Below are positions 17,194-25,701 of a DNA stretch of 64,000 bases, in pieces. Under the pieces are notes generated by a model. The model saw only the letters and a program-made list of their open reading frames with translations, searched no databases and was not told where the DNA came from. Origin of the DNA: Streptomyces rimosus subsp. rimosus (GTDB taxonomy: Bacteria > Actinomycetota > Actinomycetes > Streptomycetales > Streptomycetaceae); NCBI RefSeq assembly GCF_000720725.1, contig NZ_JOCQ01000024.1, positions 1 through 64,000 of the forward strand, written 5' to 3'. Numbering within the stretch: position 1 is the first letter of the stretch; each line of letters starts with the position of its first letter. The translations under genes and the position numbers were made by a program.

Positions 17194-18135
17194 GTGCGGC
17201 GAGTCCGCTTCCATTCCTACGGCGGTCCGGAGGTCCTGCGGCTGGAGGAGGCCGAGGTTCCCGAGCCGGGCCCCGGTGAGCTGCTCATCCGTACCGAAGC
17301 CATCGGCGTGAGCCTGCCGTCCGTACGCCGGACCCGCGGGGACGGCAACGGCGGCGGCGTACCGCTGCCCGCCGTGCTCGGAGGCGAGGTGGCCGGCGAG
17401 GTGATCGGACGGGGCCCGGATGTCACCGGCTTCACGCCCGGCGAGCGGGTCACCGGGCTCTCCTTCACCGGCTCGTACGCCGACGTGGCCACCGTGCCGG
17501 CCGCGCTGGCCTCCCGGATACCGGACGGCGCGACCAGCGAGGACGCCGTCGCGCTGGTCCGCGGCGGTCAGGTCGCCCTCGCCGCGCTGGCCACCGCCGC
17601 CCCCGCCGGCCCGGAGTCGGTGCTGATCACGGGCGCGGCCAGCGCCACCGGGCACCTCGCGGTGCAGCTCGCCAAACTGCGCGGCGTGCCGCGGGTGGTG
17701 GCGGCCGTCGGCTCCGCCGCCAAGGCGGACTTCCTGTACGGGCTCGGCGCCGACGAGGTCGTGACCTACGAGGACGCGGCCTGGGGCGAGCCCGCCGACA
17801 TCGTGCTCGACGGTGTCGGCGGGGACCTCCTGCCGCGTGCGGTGGCGGCTCTCGCGCACGGCGGACGGCTGGTGTTCTTCAACTCGGGCGGCGGCACGGT
17901 CCCGGCGTACGACCTCCTCGCGGGCTCCAAGACGATCACCGGGCTGACCATGGCGCGCTTCGCCGCCACCCGCCCGGAGCTGTACGGACGGCACGGCGCC
18001 GAACTGTGGAAGCACTTCCTCGCCGGCCGGCTGCGGGCCGCCGTCCACGCTCGCGTCCCACTGGCGGAGGCCGCGCGGGCGCACGAGATCATCGAGGGCC
18101 GCGGCAACCTGGGGAAGGTCATGCTGATCCCCTGA
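17194..18135 (+). CDS. Zinc-binding-dehydrogenase family / quinone oxidoreductase-like NADPH enzyme
   Basis: 313 aa from GTG 17194, which has GGAGG at a 5-nt spacing; the in-frame GTG at 17188 overlaps that site. Medium-chain reductase fold of the QOR type without zinc-ligand cysteines: GROES-like N-terminus (PGPGELLIRTEAIGV), Rossmann region ITGAASATGHLAVQLAK (about 144-160) and DIVLDGVGG. Such enzymes reduce quinones or enones with NADPH. Control by the adjacent MarR protein is expected. Confidence 0.85.
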   Translation: MRRVRFHSYGGPEVLRLEEAEVPEPGPGELLIRTEAIGVSLPSVRRTRGDGNGGGVPLPAVLGGEVAGEVIGRGPDVTGFTPGERVTGLSFTGSYADVATVPAALASRIPDGATSEDAVALVRGGQVALAALATAAPAGPESVLITGAASATGHLAVQLAKLRGVPRVVAAVGSAAKADFLYGLGADEVVTYEDAAWGEPADIVLDGVGGDLLPRAVAALAHGGRLVFFNSGGGTVPAYDLLAGSKTITGLTMARFAATRPELYGRHGAELWKHFLAGRLRAAVHARVPLAEAARAHEIIEGRGNLGKVMLIP

Positions 18136-18294
18136 ACGGCGGAGCGGGGCGGCGCACGGCGGCCTGTCCCATGACCCGTACAGACATCGCCCGCGTCCTC
18201 CGGACGGGGGGAAATCCGGCCGGGTACGAAGAACCGCCGCGCGTGGCTTGTGGCGGTGCCGGGAGCCCAGTAGCTTCCTGCGCACCGCACGGAG

Positions 18295-18308
18295 GTAGAA
18301 CGTTCTAC
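18295..18308. promoter_or_regulatory. Perfect palindrome GTAGAACGTTCTAC
   Basis: A 14-bp perfect palindrome, AT-richer than its surroundings, 114 bp upstream of the sialidase start. It is followed by TACGTACG. Probably an operator; no dedicated regulator is adjacent. Confidence 0.5.
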
Positions 18309-18422
18309 GTACGCCCCGAAGGGGATGAGCGGACGCCAGGGTTCCCGCTCCCCTCCCCCTCCCCCTTCCTCCTCCGACGCCCCGCCGATGCCCCGCCTAC
18401 GCCTCGAAGGGCAGGTCGGATC

Positions 18423-20384
18423 ATGACGTCACCGTTCCGCACCCATGACAACCACCGCGGCAGACCCGCCAACGGGGCCCGGCCCCGGCCGCGGCGCCGC
18501 GCGCTGGCCGCGCTCGCCGCCGCGGTCACCGTCCTCGTCCCGGCGGCCACCGCTCAGGCCGATCCCACCACCACCGCCGATCCGCCCACCGGCTTCGACC
18601 AGCAGGTGCTGTTCAAGGCCGCCCAGGAGCACGGCTATGCGTGCTTCCGCATCCCGGCCATCGTCCGGTCCACCCGCGGCACCCTGCTGGCGTTCGCCGA
18701 GGGCCGGGTACGCAACTGCGGCGACGCGGCCGACATAGACCTCGTACTGAAGCGGTCCACCGACGGCGGCCGTACGTGGGGCCCCCTCCAGGTCGTCAAT
18801 GAGGGCGGAGGCGACACGCACGGCAACCCGGCCCCCGTCGTCGACCGCGAGACCGGCCGCATCCTGCTCGCCGAGACCTACAACAAGGGCCGCACCGACG
18901 CCGGAAGCTGCGACGTGCCCTGCGACCGCACCCCGCACCTCCAGTACAGCGACGACGACGGCGCCACCTGGTCGGCGCCGCGCGACCTGACCGCCGAACT
19001 CCGGCCCGCCGGATGGAACTCCTGGTACGCGACCGGACCCGTGCACGGCATCCAGCTCGCCCGCGGACGGCACGCCGGACGGCTGGTCTTCACCGTCAAC
19101 GCCGAGAGCTACGCGGGCGGCCGCATAACGGCCAACCACGCGGCGCTGATGCTCAGCGACGACGGCGGCGACAGCTGGCGGGTGGGCGCCGTGGACAGCT
19201 ACCCGACCGCCGCCGACGGCACGTTCCGTCAGAAGCCGTCCGAGATGAGCCTGCTGGAACGCTCCGACGGCTCGGTGTACGTCAACGGGCGCGAGCAGGA
19301 CGGTACGGACCTCGGCCACCGCACGGCGGCCGTCAGCCGCGACGGCGGCGCGTCCTTCGCCCGCCCCTTCCGCACACTGCCCGGCCTGTACGCGCCGATG
19401 GTGCAGGGCTCCGTACTGCGGCTGCCCGCCCGGCACCCCGGCGCGCCCTCCCGTACCCTGTTCGCCGCGCCCGCCGACCCCGACCGCCGCCGCACGATGA
19501 CCATCCGCTCCTCGTACGACGAGGGCCGCACCTGGGAAGGCGTGGACCGGGGCGCCCGGGTCACCACCGACTGGTCCGGCTACTCGGACCTGGTGGCCGT
19601 CGCCCCCGGGCTGACCGGGCTGCTCTACGAGGGCGGCGCGGCCGACGCGCGCGACGAGATCCGCTTCGCCCGCTTCACCGACGCCTGGCTCGGACCGCGC
19701 CGGGACCCCGACCCGACGACCCCGGACCGCGGGCGGCACGCCCGGCCCGCCCTCGTGCTGGGCGGTGCCCGTCCGGTACCGGGCCGCTTCGGCGACGCGC
19801 TCTCCTTCGACGGCCGGGACGACGCCGTACGGCTGCCCTTCCGCCGCTCACTGCCCCTGGGCAGCGGGGACTTCACCTGCAGCCTCTGGTTCCGCTACCG
19901 CGCCACGTCCGGCGAGCAGCCGTTCCTGTGGATGGGCGGGGTGGGCAGCCGCAGCCCGCAGGTGGCCCTGCGCGGCGACCCGGCCCACGGCCGGATCAGC
20001 GCCTTCATCACCGCGCTCGACGGCGCCCGGCCGGCCGCCACCGCGGAGGTCGCCACCGCCGCCGCGTACAACGACGGCCGGTGGCACCACCTGTCCCTGC
20101 GGCGCACCGGCGGCCGGCTGGCCCTCGCCGTCGACGGCGCCGAGACCCGTACGGCCCCCGACGTCCCCGGCTCCGTGAGCCGCAACTCGGTCTTCGGCGT
20201 GCACGCGGGCCAGAAGGTGGACAGCCGCGCCCAGCTGGCCGGTGACCTGGATGAAGTACGGGTCTACGGGCGGGCACTGAGCGACGGTGAACTGGCCCGG
20301 GTACGTGAGGAGAACGGGGGCGTCAGGGGGCCCGTCGTGCTGAACCTGCCCCTGGACGAGGTGGCCGACGTGGCCGACGAGTAG
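18423..20384 (+). CDS. Secreted exo-alpha-sialidase with C-terminal LamG-like domain
   Basis: 653 aa from ATG 18423. Signal peptide at 1-46 (RPRRRALAALAAAVTVLVPAATAQA). The sialidase propeller begins with the arginine motif FRIP (75-78) and carries Asp-box repeats STDGGRTW, SDDDGATW, SDDGGDSW, SRDGGASF and SYDEGRTW. Residues about 455-640 form a concanavalin-like LamG/laminin G-3 domain (FDGRDDAVRLPF, FTCSLWFRY, WHHLSLRRTGGRLALAVDG, GDLDEVRVYGRAL), a likely carbohydrate-binding module. The enzyme should cleave terminal sialic acids outside the cell. No sialate transport or catabolic genes are nearby. Confidence 0.92.
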   Translation: MTSPFRTHDNHRGRPANGARPRPRRRALAALAAAVTVLVPAATAQADPTTTADPPTGFDQQVLFKAAQEHGYACFRIPAIVRSTRGTLLAFAEGRVRNCGDAADIDLVLKRSTDGGRTWGPLQVVNEGGGDTHGNPAPVVDRETGRILLAETYNKGRTDAGSCDVPCDRTPHLQYSDDDGATWSAPRDLTAELRPAGWNSWYATGPVHGIQLARGRHAGRLVFTVNAESYAGGRITANHAALMLSDDGGDSWRVGAVDSYPTAADGTFRQKPSEMSLLERSDGSVYVNGREQDGTDLGHRTAAVSRDGGASFARPFRTLPGLYAPMVQGSVLRLPARHPGAPSRTLFAAPADPDRRRTMTIRSSYDEGRTWEGVDRGARVTTDWSGYSDLVAVAPGLTGLLYEGGAADARDEIRFARFTDAWLGPRRDPDPTTPDRGRHARPALVLGGARPVPGRFGDALSFDGRDDAVRLPFRRSLPLGSGDFTCSLWFRYRATSGEQPFLWMGGVGSRSPQVALRGDPAHGRISAFITALDGARPAATAEVATAAAYNDGRWHHLSLRRTGGRLALAVDGAETRTAPDVPGSVSRNSVFGVHAGQKVDSRAQLAGDLDEVRVYGRALSDGELARVREENGGVRGPVVLNLPLDEVADVADE

Positions 20385-20393
20385 GCACGAGGC

Positions 20394-20431
20394 CGCTGGT
20401 CAACGCCGTCCGTAGAAGGCGTTGACCAGCG
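20394..20431. terminator. Perfect 14-bp stem-loop between convergent genes
   Basis: Arms CGCTGGTCAACGCC (20394-20407) and GGCGTTGACCAGCG (20418-20431) with a 10-nt loop, directly after the sialidase stop. The right arm includes the last codons of the convergent gene ending at 20400, so the structure can act for both strands. Confidence 0.75.
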
Positions 20432-21062
20432 ACTCCATGCTCTTCTGGAACGAGCAGCACAGCGCGATCCACGACCCGTCCACGAAGACCAGGTCGAACC
20501 GGCCCCGGGGCAGCGTCGTGCGCGGTCTGGGCCGCAGCTCGGCGATGTCCTGGCGCGGGACTTCCACGGCGAGGGCCGGTTCGGGGTCGCGGGCCCGCCA
20601 CCCGGTGGCGTGATCGGTGACCACGAACAGCCGGCGGTCGGTGACCGCCTGGTGCCGGGGCACGCCGCCCGCATTGGTGACCTGCACATGGAAGCGGCCG
20701 GCCATGCTGGTCCAGCTACCTTCCATCGGCTTGCCGTACATCATGCGCTCGGCCGCGGCGTCGACGGCGTCCTCAAGGTTCTCCGGGGCTTCGCTGATTC
20801 CTTCCGCTATGTTTCCGGCGGCGCGGGTCAGCCTGCTGTTGGTGAACCGGTTGTCGGTGACCGCGTCGATCGGCCGCGACGCCCTGTTCAGCACGTTGCC
20901 CAGCACACCCCGGATGCGCTTCTCCAGAGCCGACTGCTTGGGCGGCAGCCGCAGATGCGCGGGAACCAACGGCAGGGACGGGTACACCTCGTACTGTTCG
21001 CTCTGCAGCAGCACCTCGCCGGGCCGGAGGAACTGCCGGCACGGGGTTTCGTGGTCGATCAC
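20400..21062 (-). CDS. Hypothetical protein of a WXG100-linked module
   Basis: 220 aa from GTG 21062, preceded by AAGGAG about 9 nt upstream that overlaps the end of the gene before it (18-bp gap). No family recognised. It is soluble, with a helical middle (about 50-110) and a beta-rich C-terminal half (about 115-215: FHVQVTNAGG, DRRLFVVTDHATGW, FDLVFVDGSWIALCC) that looks like a PH- or lipid-binding-type barrel, which is only an impression. Tight spacing places it in one transcription unit with the two genes upstream. Confidence 0.75.
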   Translation of the reverse strand: MIDHETPCRQFLRPGEVLLQSEQYEVYPSLPLVPAHLRLPPKQSALEKRIRGVLGNVLNRASRPIDAVTDNRFTNSRLTRAAGNIAEGISEAPENLEDAVDAAAERMMYGKPMEGSWTSMAGRFHVQVTNAGGVPRHQAVTDRRLFVVTDHATGWRARDPEPALAVEVPRQDIAELRPRPRTTLPRGRFDLVFVDGSWIALCCSFQKSMESLVNAFYGRR

Positions 21063-21080
21063 GCGGCCATTCTCCTTGCC

Positions 21081-22223
21081 TCAGCCGAAGGGGTTGTCGG
21101 GGTCGCGCGGCTGCTGGGCCGCCGCCGGGCGGGTCATCAGGCGGATGTCCTGGTTCGCGGCCGGTTCCTGGTAGCGGCCGAGCGGATCCGGATTGGCCGG
21201 GGCCGGGTTGGTGGGAACCCCGTTCTTCGTCGGCGGGCTCAACGGTCCGCTGACGGCGGGCCCGCCGGTCGTGCCCCCGCCGGAGGGCGACGGGTCGAAG
21301 TCCGACGCCGGCGGCAGATGGACGTCGCCGTGCCGCTGCGCGCCGCCGCCGGACTTGGCACCCCCGCCGTCATTGCCGTCGATCATGTCGTCGAGCTTTT
21401 CGGCTCCCGCCTGAACGATGGGCGAGAAGGCCTGCGTCGGATCGCCCGAGAAGCCGAGGCCGCCCATGCCGAGCCCGACCGCGCCCTTCATCGGCACCTT
21501 GATCGCCTTCAGCGCCTTCTTCGCGGCGATCCCCTTCAGGAACTTCTCGGCCTCGACCGGGTCCTTGATGTGCTTCCAGGTCCAGGGCTTGAGCTTCTTG
21601 ACCTTCGACATCTTCTTGGCCTTCTTCAGCAACTTGATGATGTTGACGAAGGCCCGGAGTTCGGTGGCCAGTTCCTCCAGCACCCGGGCGATACGGGTGG
21701 AGACGATCCCGGCCTGGGCCACGGCGGTGGCGGCGGCCGCCGCGGCCGAGGCGCCGACCGTGATGATCGAGGTGGCCAGCGCCACGGCGAGTTCGATGAT
21801 CGCCCACTCGATCAGCTCGCGGATCAGCGTCTCCACGATCTGCTCGGCCAGCTTGGCCCGCTCGCCGGCCTGTTCCAGGACGTCGGCGACCGCGTCCATG
21901 TCGGCGGCTTCCTGCTCCAGCGCCGCTTCCATCTCGGCGAGATGGCCCTGGAACGCGTCGGCCGCCTGGCCGGTCCACTCGTGGGCGAGGTCCGCGCGGT
22001 CCCGGCGCTGGTCGGCGATCAGGTTGCGCAGCTCGGTGGCCTGTTCGCGCCAGAGCTTGGCGGCTTCCTGGATGCCCTCGTCGTCACCGGTGACGCATTC
22101 CAGGTGCTCGGCGAGCGGTTCGACGAGCGGACGCATGATGGCGTCCACCGCCGAGTCGAACCCGCTCATCCAGTCGTTGACCTTGTTGTAGGCGCTCAGC
22201 GCCCCCGTCGCCACGCCGCTCAT
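21081..22223 (-). CDS. WXG100/LXG-like protein, putative type VII secretion substrate
   Basis: 380 aa. Residues 1-140 form the helical hairpin of ESX-type proteins, with the turn motif HEWTG (W83, G85) and a heptad-rich second helix. A small-residue hydrophobic segment spans about 145-175, a Lys-rich stretch follows (about 195-245: KLLKKAKKMSKVKK), then a Gly/Pro/Ser-rich disordered tail. No recognised toxin fold or catalytic motif is visible at the C-terminus. ATG 22223 overlaps the preceding stop in ATGA. Core secretion genes (EccC and others) are not in the window. Confidence 0.75.
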   Translation of the reverse strand: MSGVATGALSAYNKVNDWMSGFDSAVDAIMRPLVEPLAEHLECVTGDDEGIQEAAKLWREQATELRNLIADQRRDRADLAHEWTGQAADAFQGHLAEMEAALEQEAADMDAVADVLEQAGERAKLAEQIVETLIRELIEWAIIELAVALATSIITVGASAAAAAATAVAQAGIVSTRIARVLEELATELRAFVNIIKLLKKAKKMSKVKKLKPWTWKHIKDPVEAEKFLKGIAAKKALKAIKVPMKGAVGLGMGGLGFSGDPTQAFSPIVQAGAEKLDDMIDGNDGGGAKSGGGAQRHGDVHLPPASDFDPSPSGGGTTGGPAVSGPLSPPTKNGVPTNPAPANPDPLGRYQEPAANQDIRLMTRPAAAQQPRDPDNPFG

Positions 22224-22552
22224 CGGGCGCCCCCGGCCCCGCCCTGGACGTGCTGCATCGTGCGCACGGTCTCGTCCTCGTCGGACTGGTACGCCCGTGC
22301 CGTCTCGGTGACGCCCTCGCCGACCTTCTCCTCCAGCGTCGCCGCCTTCTCCAGGATGTCCAGGCAGTCCTCGCTCTGCTCCGCGTAGGCGCTGTACAGT
22401 TCGTCGGCCTCCGGGAGCTTTCCGAAGGCCTGCTGGTTCAGCGAGTGCGAGGCGAGCTTGCTGCGTATCGCCCGCAGCTTCTCCGCCCGCTGGTCGGAAC
22501 TCTTGGCGAACTTGTGCAGGGCTTCTTGAGCAGCGCTGAATTGCTCGGGCAC
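22220..22552 (-). CDS. Small helical WXG100-like partner protein
   Basis: 110 aa from GTG 22552, which has GGGGGAG 4-5 nt upstream; an ATG 8 codons earlier at 22576 lacks such a site. Almost wholly alpha-helical with charged heptads, no transmembrane segment and no canonical WXG turn. Size, fold and 4-nt overlap with the WXG100-like gene suggest a chaperone or heterodimer partner for it, as in ESX pairs. Gly/Ala-rich last residues. Confidence 0.75.
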   Translation of the reverse strand: MPEQFSAAQEALHKFAKSSDQRAEKLRAIRSKLASHSLNQQAFGKLPEADELYSAYAEQSEDCLDILEKAATLEEKVGEGVTETARAYQSDEDETVRTMQHVQGGAGGAR

Positions 22553-22815
22553 AGATCTCCCCCGATCCGTTGTCATAGTGCGGCCGGACGTGCCGTACGC
22601 AAAGGTCCGGACAACAGTACGGCGTCGCCCGCACCGGGCGGGGTGGGGGTTTTGGTGCCCGTTGTGCAGGCATATGGGGGCAGGAGTGGCGAGCGGTACG
22701 GAGCCACCATTCCTTCTTTGCCGAGCGTTTAGGTTTTCTGGGGATTCCCTTGCCCGCGACCTTGCCCATCGTTTGGGTTCGATGTGCGGCTCCCTGAACG
22801 GCCTTTCGCCCTCGA

Positions 22816-23427
22816 TCAGGACACCCGGGGAAATTCCCCCGGCAGGTGACGCATTCCGTCCCACAGCCGGACCACCGTCCCGGAACCGGCAGCGCGGCCG
22901 TACCTGCGGAAGGCGAAGGGCTGCCCTTCCTCCAGTACCGCCGGCCGTTCGAGGGTGACGGTCACCGTGGCCGTGTGGAGCGGCCGGACTGCGTCCATAC
23001 CGCGCGGCAGCGTTACCCGGCCTCGCACAGTGGCGGTGCGTACGTAAAGGTCGAGATGCCCGCCGGCGGGCACTTCGCAGCCGCCCTCTTTCTCCGGCAG
23101 CAGGGCGATATCGGCCGTGAAGACGGTGTGCGCGGCTATCGACCCGGGCGCCGCGAGCACCTGACCGCGTTCGGCCCGCCCCGCCTCGGCCCCCTTCAGC
23201 AGCAATCCCACGTTCATGCCGGCGCTCGCTTCATCGATGCGCACCCGCTGCGCGTCGATGCCGACGACGTGAGCGGTACCGCCGCTCTCGGGGCCGACGA
23301 TTTCCACCTCGTCGCCGTTGGTGATCCGGCCACGCTCGATCCGCCCGGCAAGCATGACCAGCCTGCCCTGGTTCAGGCTGAAGACATCTGCGACGGGCAT
23401 CAGAAACGGCATTCGCAAGGCACTCAT
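22816..23427 (-). CDS. Stand-alone EF-Tu domain II-III protein lacking the GTPase domain
   Basis: 203 aa from ATG 23427 (GAGA about 9 nt upstream). The whole protein aligns by eye with EF-Tu from domain II onward: MPFLMPVADVFSL, GRIERGRITNGDEVEIVG, GMNVGLLLKGAEAGRAERGQ (domain II), then IALLPEKEGG, LYVRTATVRGRVTLPRGMD and RRYGRAAGSGTVV (domain III). No P-loop, DxxG or NKxD motif exists and no frame upstream supplies one. The sequence diverges from true EF-Tu but keeps the core glycine and arginine positions and reads cleanly, so it looks like a maintained paralogue rather than debris. Role unknown. Confidence 0.8.
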   Translation of the reverse strand: MSALRMPFLMPVADVFSLNQGRLVMLAGRIERGRITNGDEVEIVGPESGGTAHVVGIDAQRVRIDEASAGMNVGLLLKGAEAGRAERGQVLAAPGSIAAHTVFTADIALLPEKEGGCEVPAGGHLDLYVRTATVRGRVTLPRGMDAVRPLHTATVTVTLERPAVLEEGQPFAFRRYGRAAGSGTVVRLWDGMRHLPGEFPRVS

Positions 23428-23485
23428 CGGCGTATTCTCGCGCGGGCCGGATACGACACCCGACGGCCTCACCTCCGCGACAGCC

Positions 23486-24544
23486 TCACCGGCCCGACGC
23501 TCCCACCACCTCAGCCCTCTCCCGCCGCACCCGCCCGGCGTCGGCTGTCGCTTCGTCCGCCGCGCTCTCCGGGGCCTGTGCCGCGTATCGCTTTGCCAGT
23601 ACCGCGCACACCATGAGCTGCATCTGGTGGAAGAGCATCAGCGGGAGGACGGCCAGGCCGGCTCCGCCGCCGAACAGGACGGTGGCCATGGGGAGTCCGG
23701 CGGCCAGGCTCTTCTTGGAGCCGGCGAAGGTGATGGCGATGCGGTCGCCGCGGGCGAAGCCGGCCTTCTTCGAGCCGTACGAGGTGAGCGTCAGCATCAG
23801 GGCCAGGAGGACGGCTTCGACACCCAGCAGGCCCAACAGGCGCCATGGGGAGACCTGGTGCCAGATGCCCTCGACCACGCCCGTGCTGAAGGCGCTGTAG
23901 ACGACGAAGAGGATGGAGCCGCGGTCCACGAAGCCGAGGATCTTCTTGTGGCGGGTGATGAAGCCGCCGATCCAGCGGCGCAGCAGCTGTCCGGCGAGGA
24001 AGGGCACGAGCAGCTGGAAGACGATCGAGATCAGGGAGTGGGCCGAGAAGCCGCCGCCGTCGCCGCCCAGGAGGAGGGCTGCCAGCAGCGGGGTCACCAC
24101 GATGCCGACCAGGCTGGAGAAGGAGCCCGCGCAGATCGCCGCCGGGACGTTGCCGCGCGCTATGGAGGTGAAGGCGATCGACGACTGGACGGTGGAGGGG
24201 ACCAGGCACAGGAAGAGCAGGCCGGTGTACAGGGGCTGCGTCAGGACGTACGGGACCAGGCCGCGGGCGGCCAGGCCCAGCAGCGGGAAGATCACGAACG
24301 TACAGGCCAGGACCGTCAGGTGCAGCCGCCAGCTGCGCATCCCGGCGAGCGCCTCGCGGGTGGAGAGCCGGGCGCCGTAGAGGAAGAAGAGGAGCGCGAC
24401 GGCGCCGGTGGACGCGTCGTCGGCGACGACGGCGGCCGTGCCGCGGGCGGGCAGCAGCGCCGCGAGACCGACGGTGCCGACGAGGGCCAGGATGAATCCG
24501 TCCACGGGGAGCCAGGAGGGGATTCTGAGCTGAGGGCGGCGCAT
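23486..24544 (-). CDS. Bile acid:sodium symporter (BASS) family transporter
   Basis: 352 aa with about nine to ten hydrophobic helices. Features of the SBF-like group: FFLYGARLSTREAL near residue 53, LCLVPSTVQSSIAFTSIARGN around 113-132 (the discontinuous-helix motif that binds sodium) and ITFAGSKKSLAAGLPMA near 273-289. These are inner-membrane carriers for organic anions. The divergent LysR regulator at 24735 probably controls it. Confidence 0.88.
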   Translation of the reverse strand: MRRPQLRIPSWLPVDGFILALVGTVGLAALLPARGTAAVVADDASTGAVALLFFLYGARLSTREALAGMRSWRLHLTVLACTFVIFPLLGLAARGLVPYVLTQPLYTGLLFLCLVPSTVQSSIAFTSIARGNVPAAICAGSFSSLVGIVVTPLLAALLLGGDGGGFSAHSLISIVFQLLVPFLAGQLLRRWIGGFITRHKKILGFVDRGSILFVVYSAFSTGVVEGIWHQVSPWRLLGLLGVEAVLLALMLTLTSYGSKKAGFARGDRIAITFAGSKKSLAAGLPMATVLFGGGAGLAVLPLMLFHQMQLMVCAVLAKRYAAQAPESAADEATADAGRVRRERAEVVGASGR

Positions 24545-24698
24545 GGTCTCTCTTCGACGGTCGGTACGGATGGGTTGGTCGGTGTAAGTGAGGTGATCGG
24601 TGCAGGTGAGGTGGCCGGTGTCCGTGGGGTGGACGGTGCCCTCTCCAGCCTGCCTGGCGCCGCGGCCATCGGGAACCCCTCTTACCGTGGTGACTGCT

Positions 24699-24713
24699 AT
24701 TACGGATCGTGAT
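24699..24713. promoter_or_regulatory. LysR-type box between BASS and LysR genes
   Basis: ATTACG-GAT-CGTGAT is an imperfect inverted repeat (5 of 6 pairs) that fits the T-N11-A rule of LysR operators. It ends 21 bp before the LysR start and lies in the shared divergent promoter of 190 bp. Confidence 0.55.
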
Positions 24714-24734
24714 GAACGCCGCTAGGCTGGGAGG

Positions 24735-25622
24735 ATGTTCGACCCGGTGCAGTTGCGTACGTTCCTCGCGGTGGCCCAGACGCTGAGCTTCACGCAGGCC
24801 GCACACCGCCTCGGCCTGCGGCAGTCCACCGTCAGCCAGCATGTGCGCAAGCTGGAGGCCGCGGCCGGGCGGCGGCTGTTCTCCCGGGACACCCACGCCG
24901 TGGACCTCACCGAGGACGGCGAGGCGATGCTCGGCTTCGCGCGCACGATCCTGGAGGCCAACGAGCGGGCCGCGGGCTTCTTCACCGGGACGCGGCTGCG
25001 CGGCCGGCTGCGGTTCGGGGCCTCGGAGGACTTCGTCCTGACGCGGATGCCGGAGGTGCTGGAGGAGTTCCGGCGCGACCACCCCGAAGTGGATCTGGAG
25101 CTGACCGTCGAACTGTCCGGGACGCTGCACGAGCTGCTGGCCGCCGGCCGCCTCGACCTCGTCCTGGCCAAGCGCCGCCCGGGCCCCGCGCGCGGCCGCC
25201 CGGAGGCGCCGACCGGCCGGCTCGTCTGGCGGGACCGCCTCGTGTGGATCGGCACCGACCGGCTCCGGCTGGACGCGCGGCGGCCGGTCCCGCTGGTGGT
25301 GTTCCCGCCGCCCGCGGTGACCCGGGCCCGCGCGCTGGAGGCCTTGGAGCGGCAGGGCCGCGACTGGCGCATCGCCTGTACGAGCGGCAGCCTGAACGGC
25401 CTGATCGCGGCCACCCGGGCCGGGCTCGGCGTGATGGCGCACAGCCTCGGCATGATCCCGCCCGGCCTGGTCCGGATGCCGTCCCGGGCCGGGCTGCCGG
25501 ACCTCGGCGGGGTGGACTTCGTCCTGCTGTACGGCGACGAGCGGGAGAGCGCGGCCAGGGGGCCGGCGGAGGCTCTGGCCGAGGCGATACTGGCGGGCGG
25601 GGACCGGTTGCAGCTGCCGTAG
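24735..25622 (+). CDS. LysR family transcriptional regulator
   Basis: 295 aa. N-terminal helix-turn-helix (LRTFLAVAQTLSFTQAAHRL, LRQSTVSQHVRKLE, about 7-45) followed by a two-lobed effector domain (about 90-290). Divergent from the BASS transporter, so it likely senses the transported organic anion and activates the carrier. Confidence 0.92.
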   Translation: MFDPVQLRTFLAVAQTLSFTQAAHRLGLRQSTVSQHVRKLEAAAGRRLFSRDTHAVDLTEDGEAMLGFARTILEANERAAGFFTGTRLRGRLRFGASEDFVLTRMPEVLEEFRRDHPEVDLELTVELSGTLHELLAAGRLDLVLAKRRPGPARGRPEAPTGRLVWRDRLVWIGTDRLRLDARRPVPLVVFPPPAVTRARALEALERQGRDWRIACTSGSLNGLIAATRAGLGVMAHSLGMIPPGLVRMPSRAGLPDLGGVDFVLLYGDERESAARGPAEALAEAILAGGDRLQLP

Positions 25623-25645
25623 GGCGGTGCTGATCCGGTCCGTGG

Positions 25646-25701
25646 ACCGGGCCTCTCACCTCCACGCCAGGGAACCGGGCCTCTCACCTCCACGCCAGGG
25701 A
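25646..25701. repeat. 28-bp tandem duplication at the end of the DUF3050 gene
   Basis: Two identical 28-bp units (25646-25673 and 25674-25701). The right copy encodes the last six codons and stop of the DUF3050 gene; the left copy lies just beyond the stop. Confidence 0.85.

Noticed and set aside
22817..23427. Reading the EF-Tu-like gene as part of a complete split tuf gene
   Set aside because: No GTP-binding motifs occur in any frame upstream up to the BASS gene, so there is no missing half nearby.
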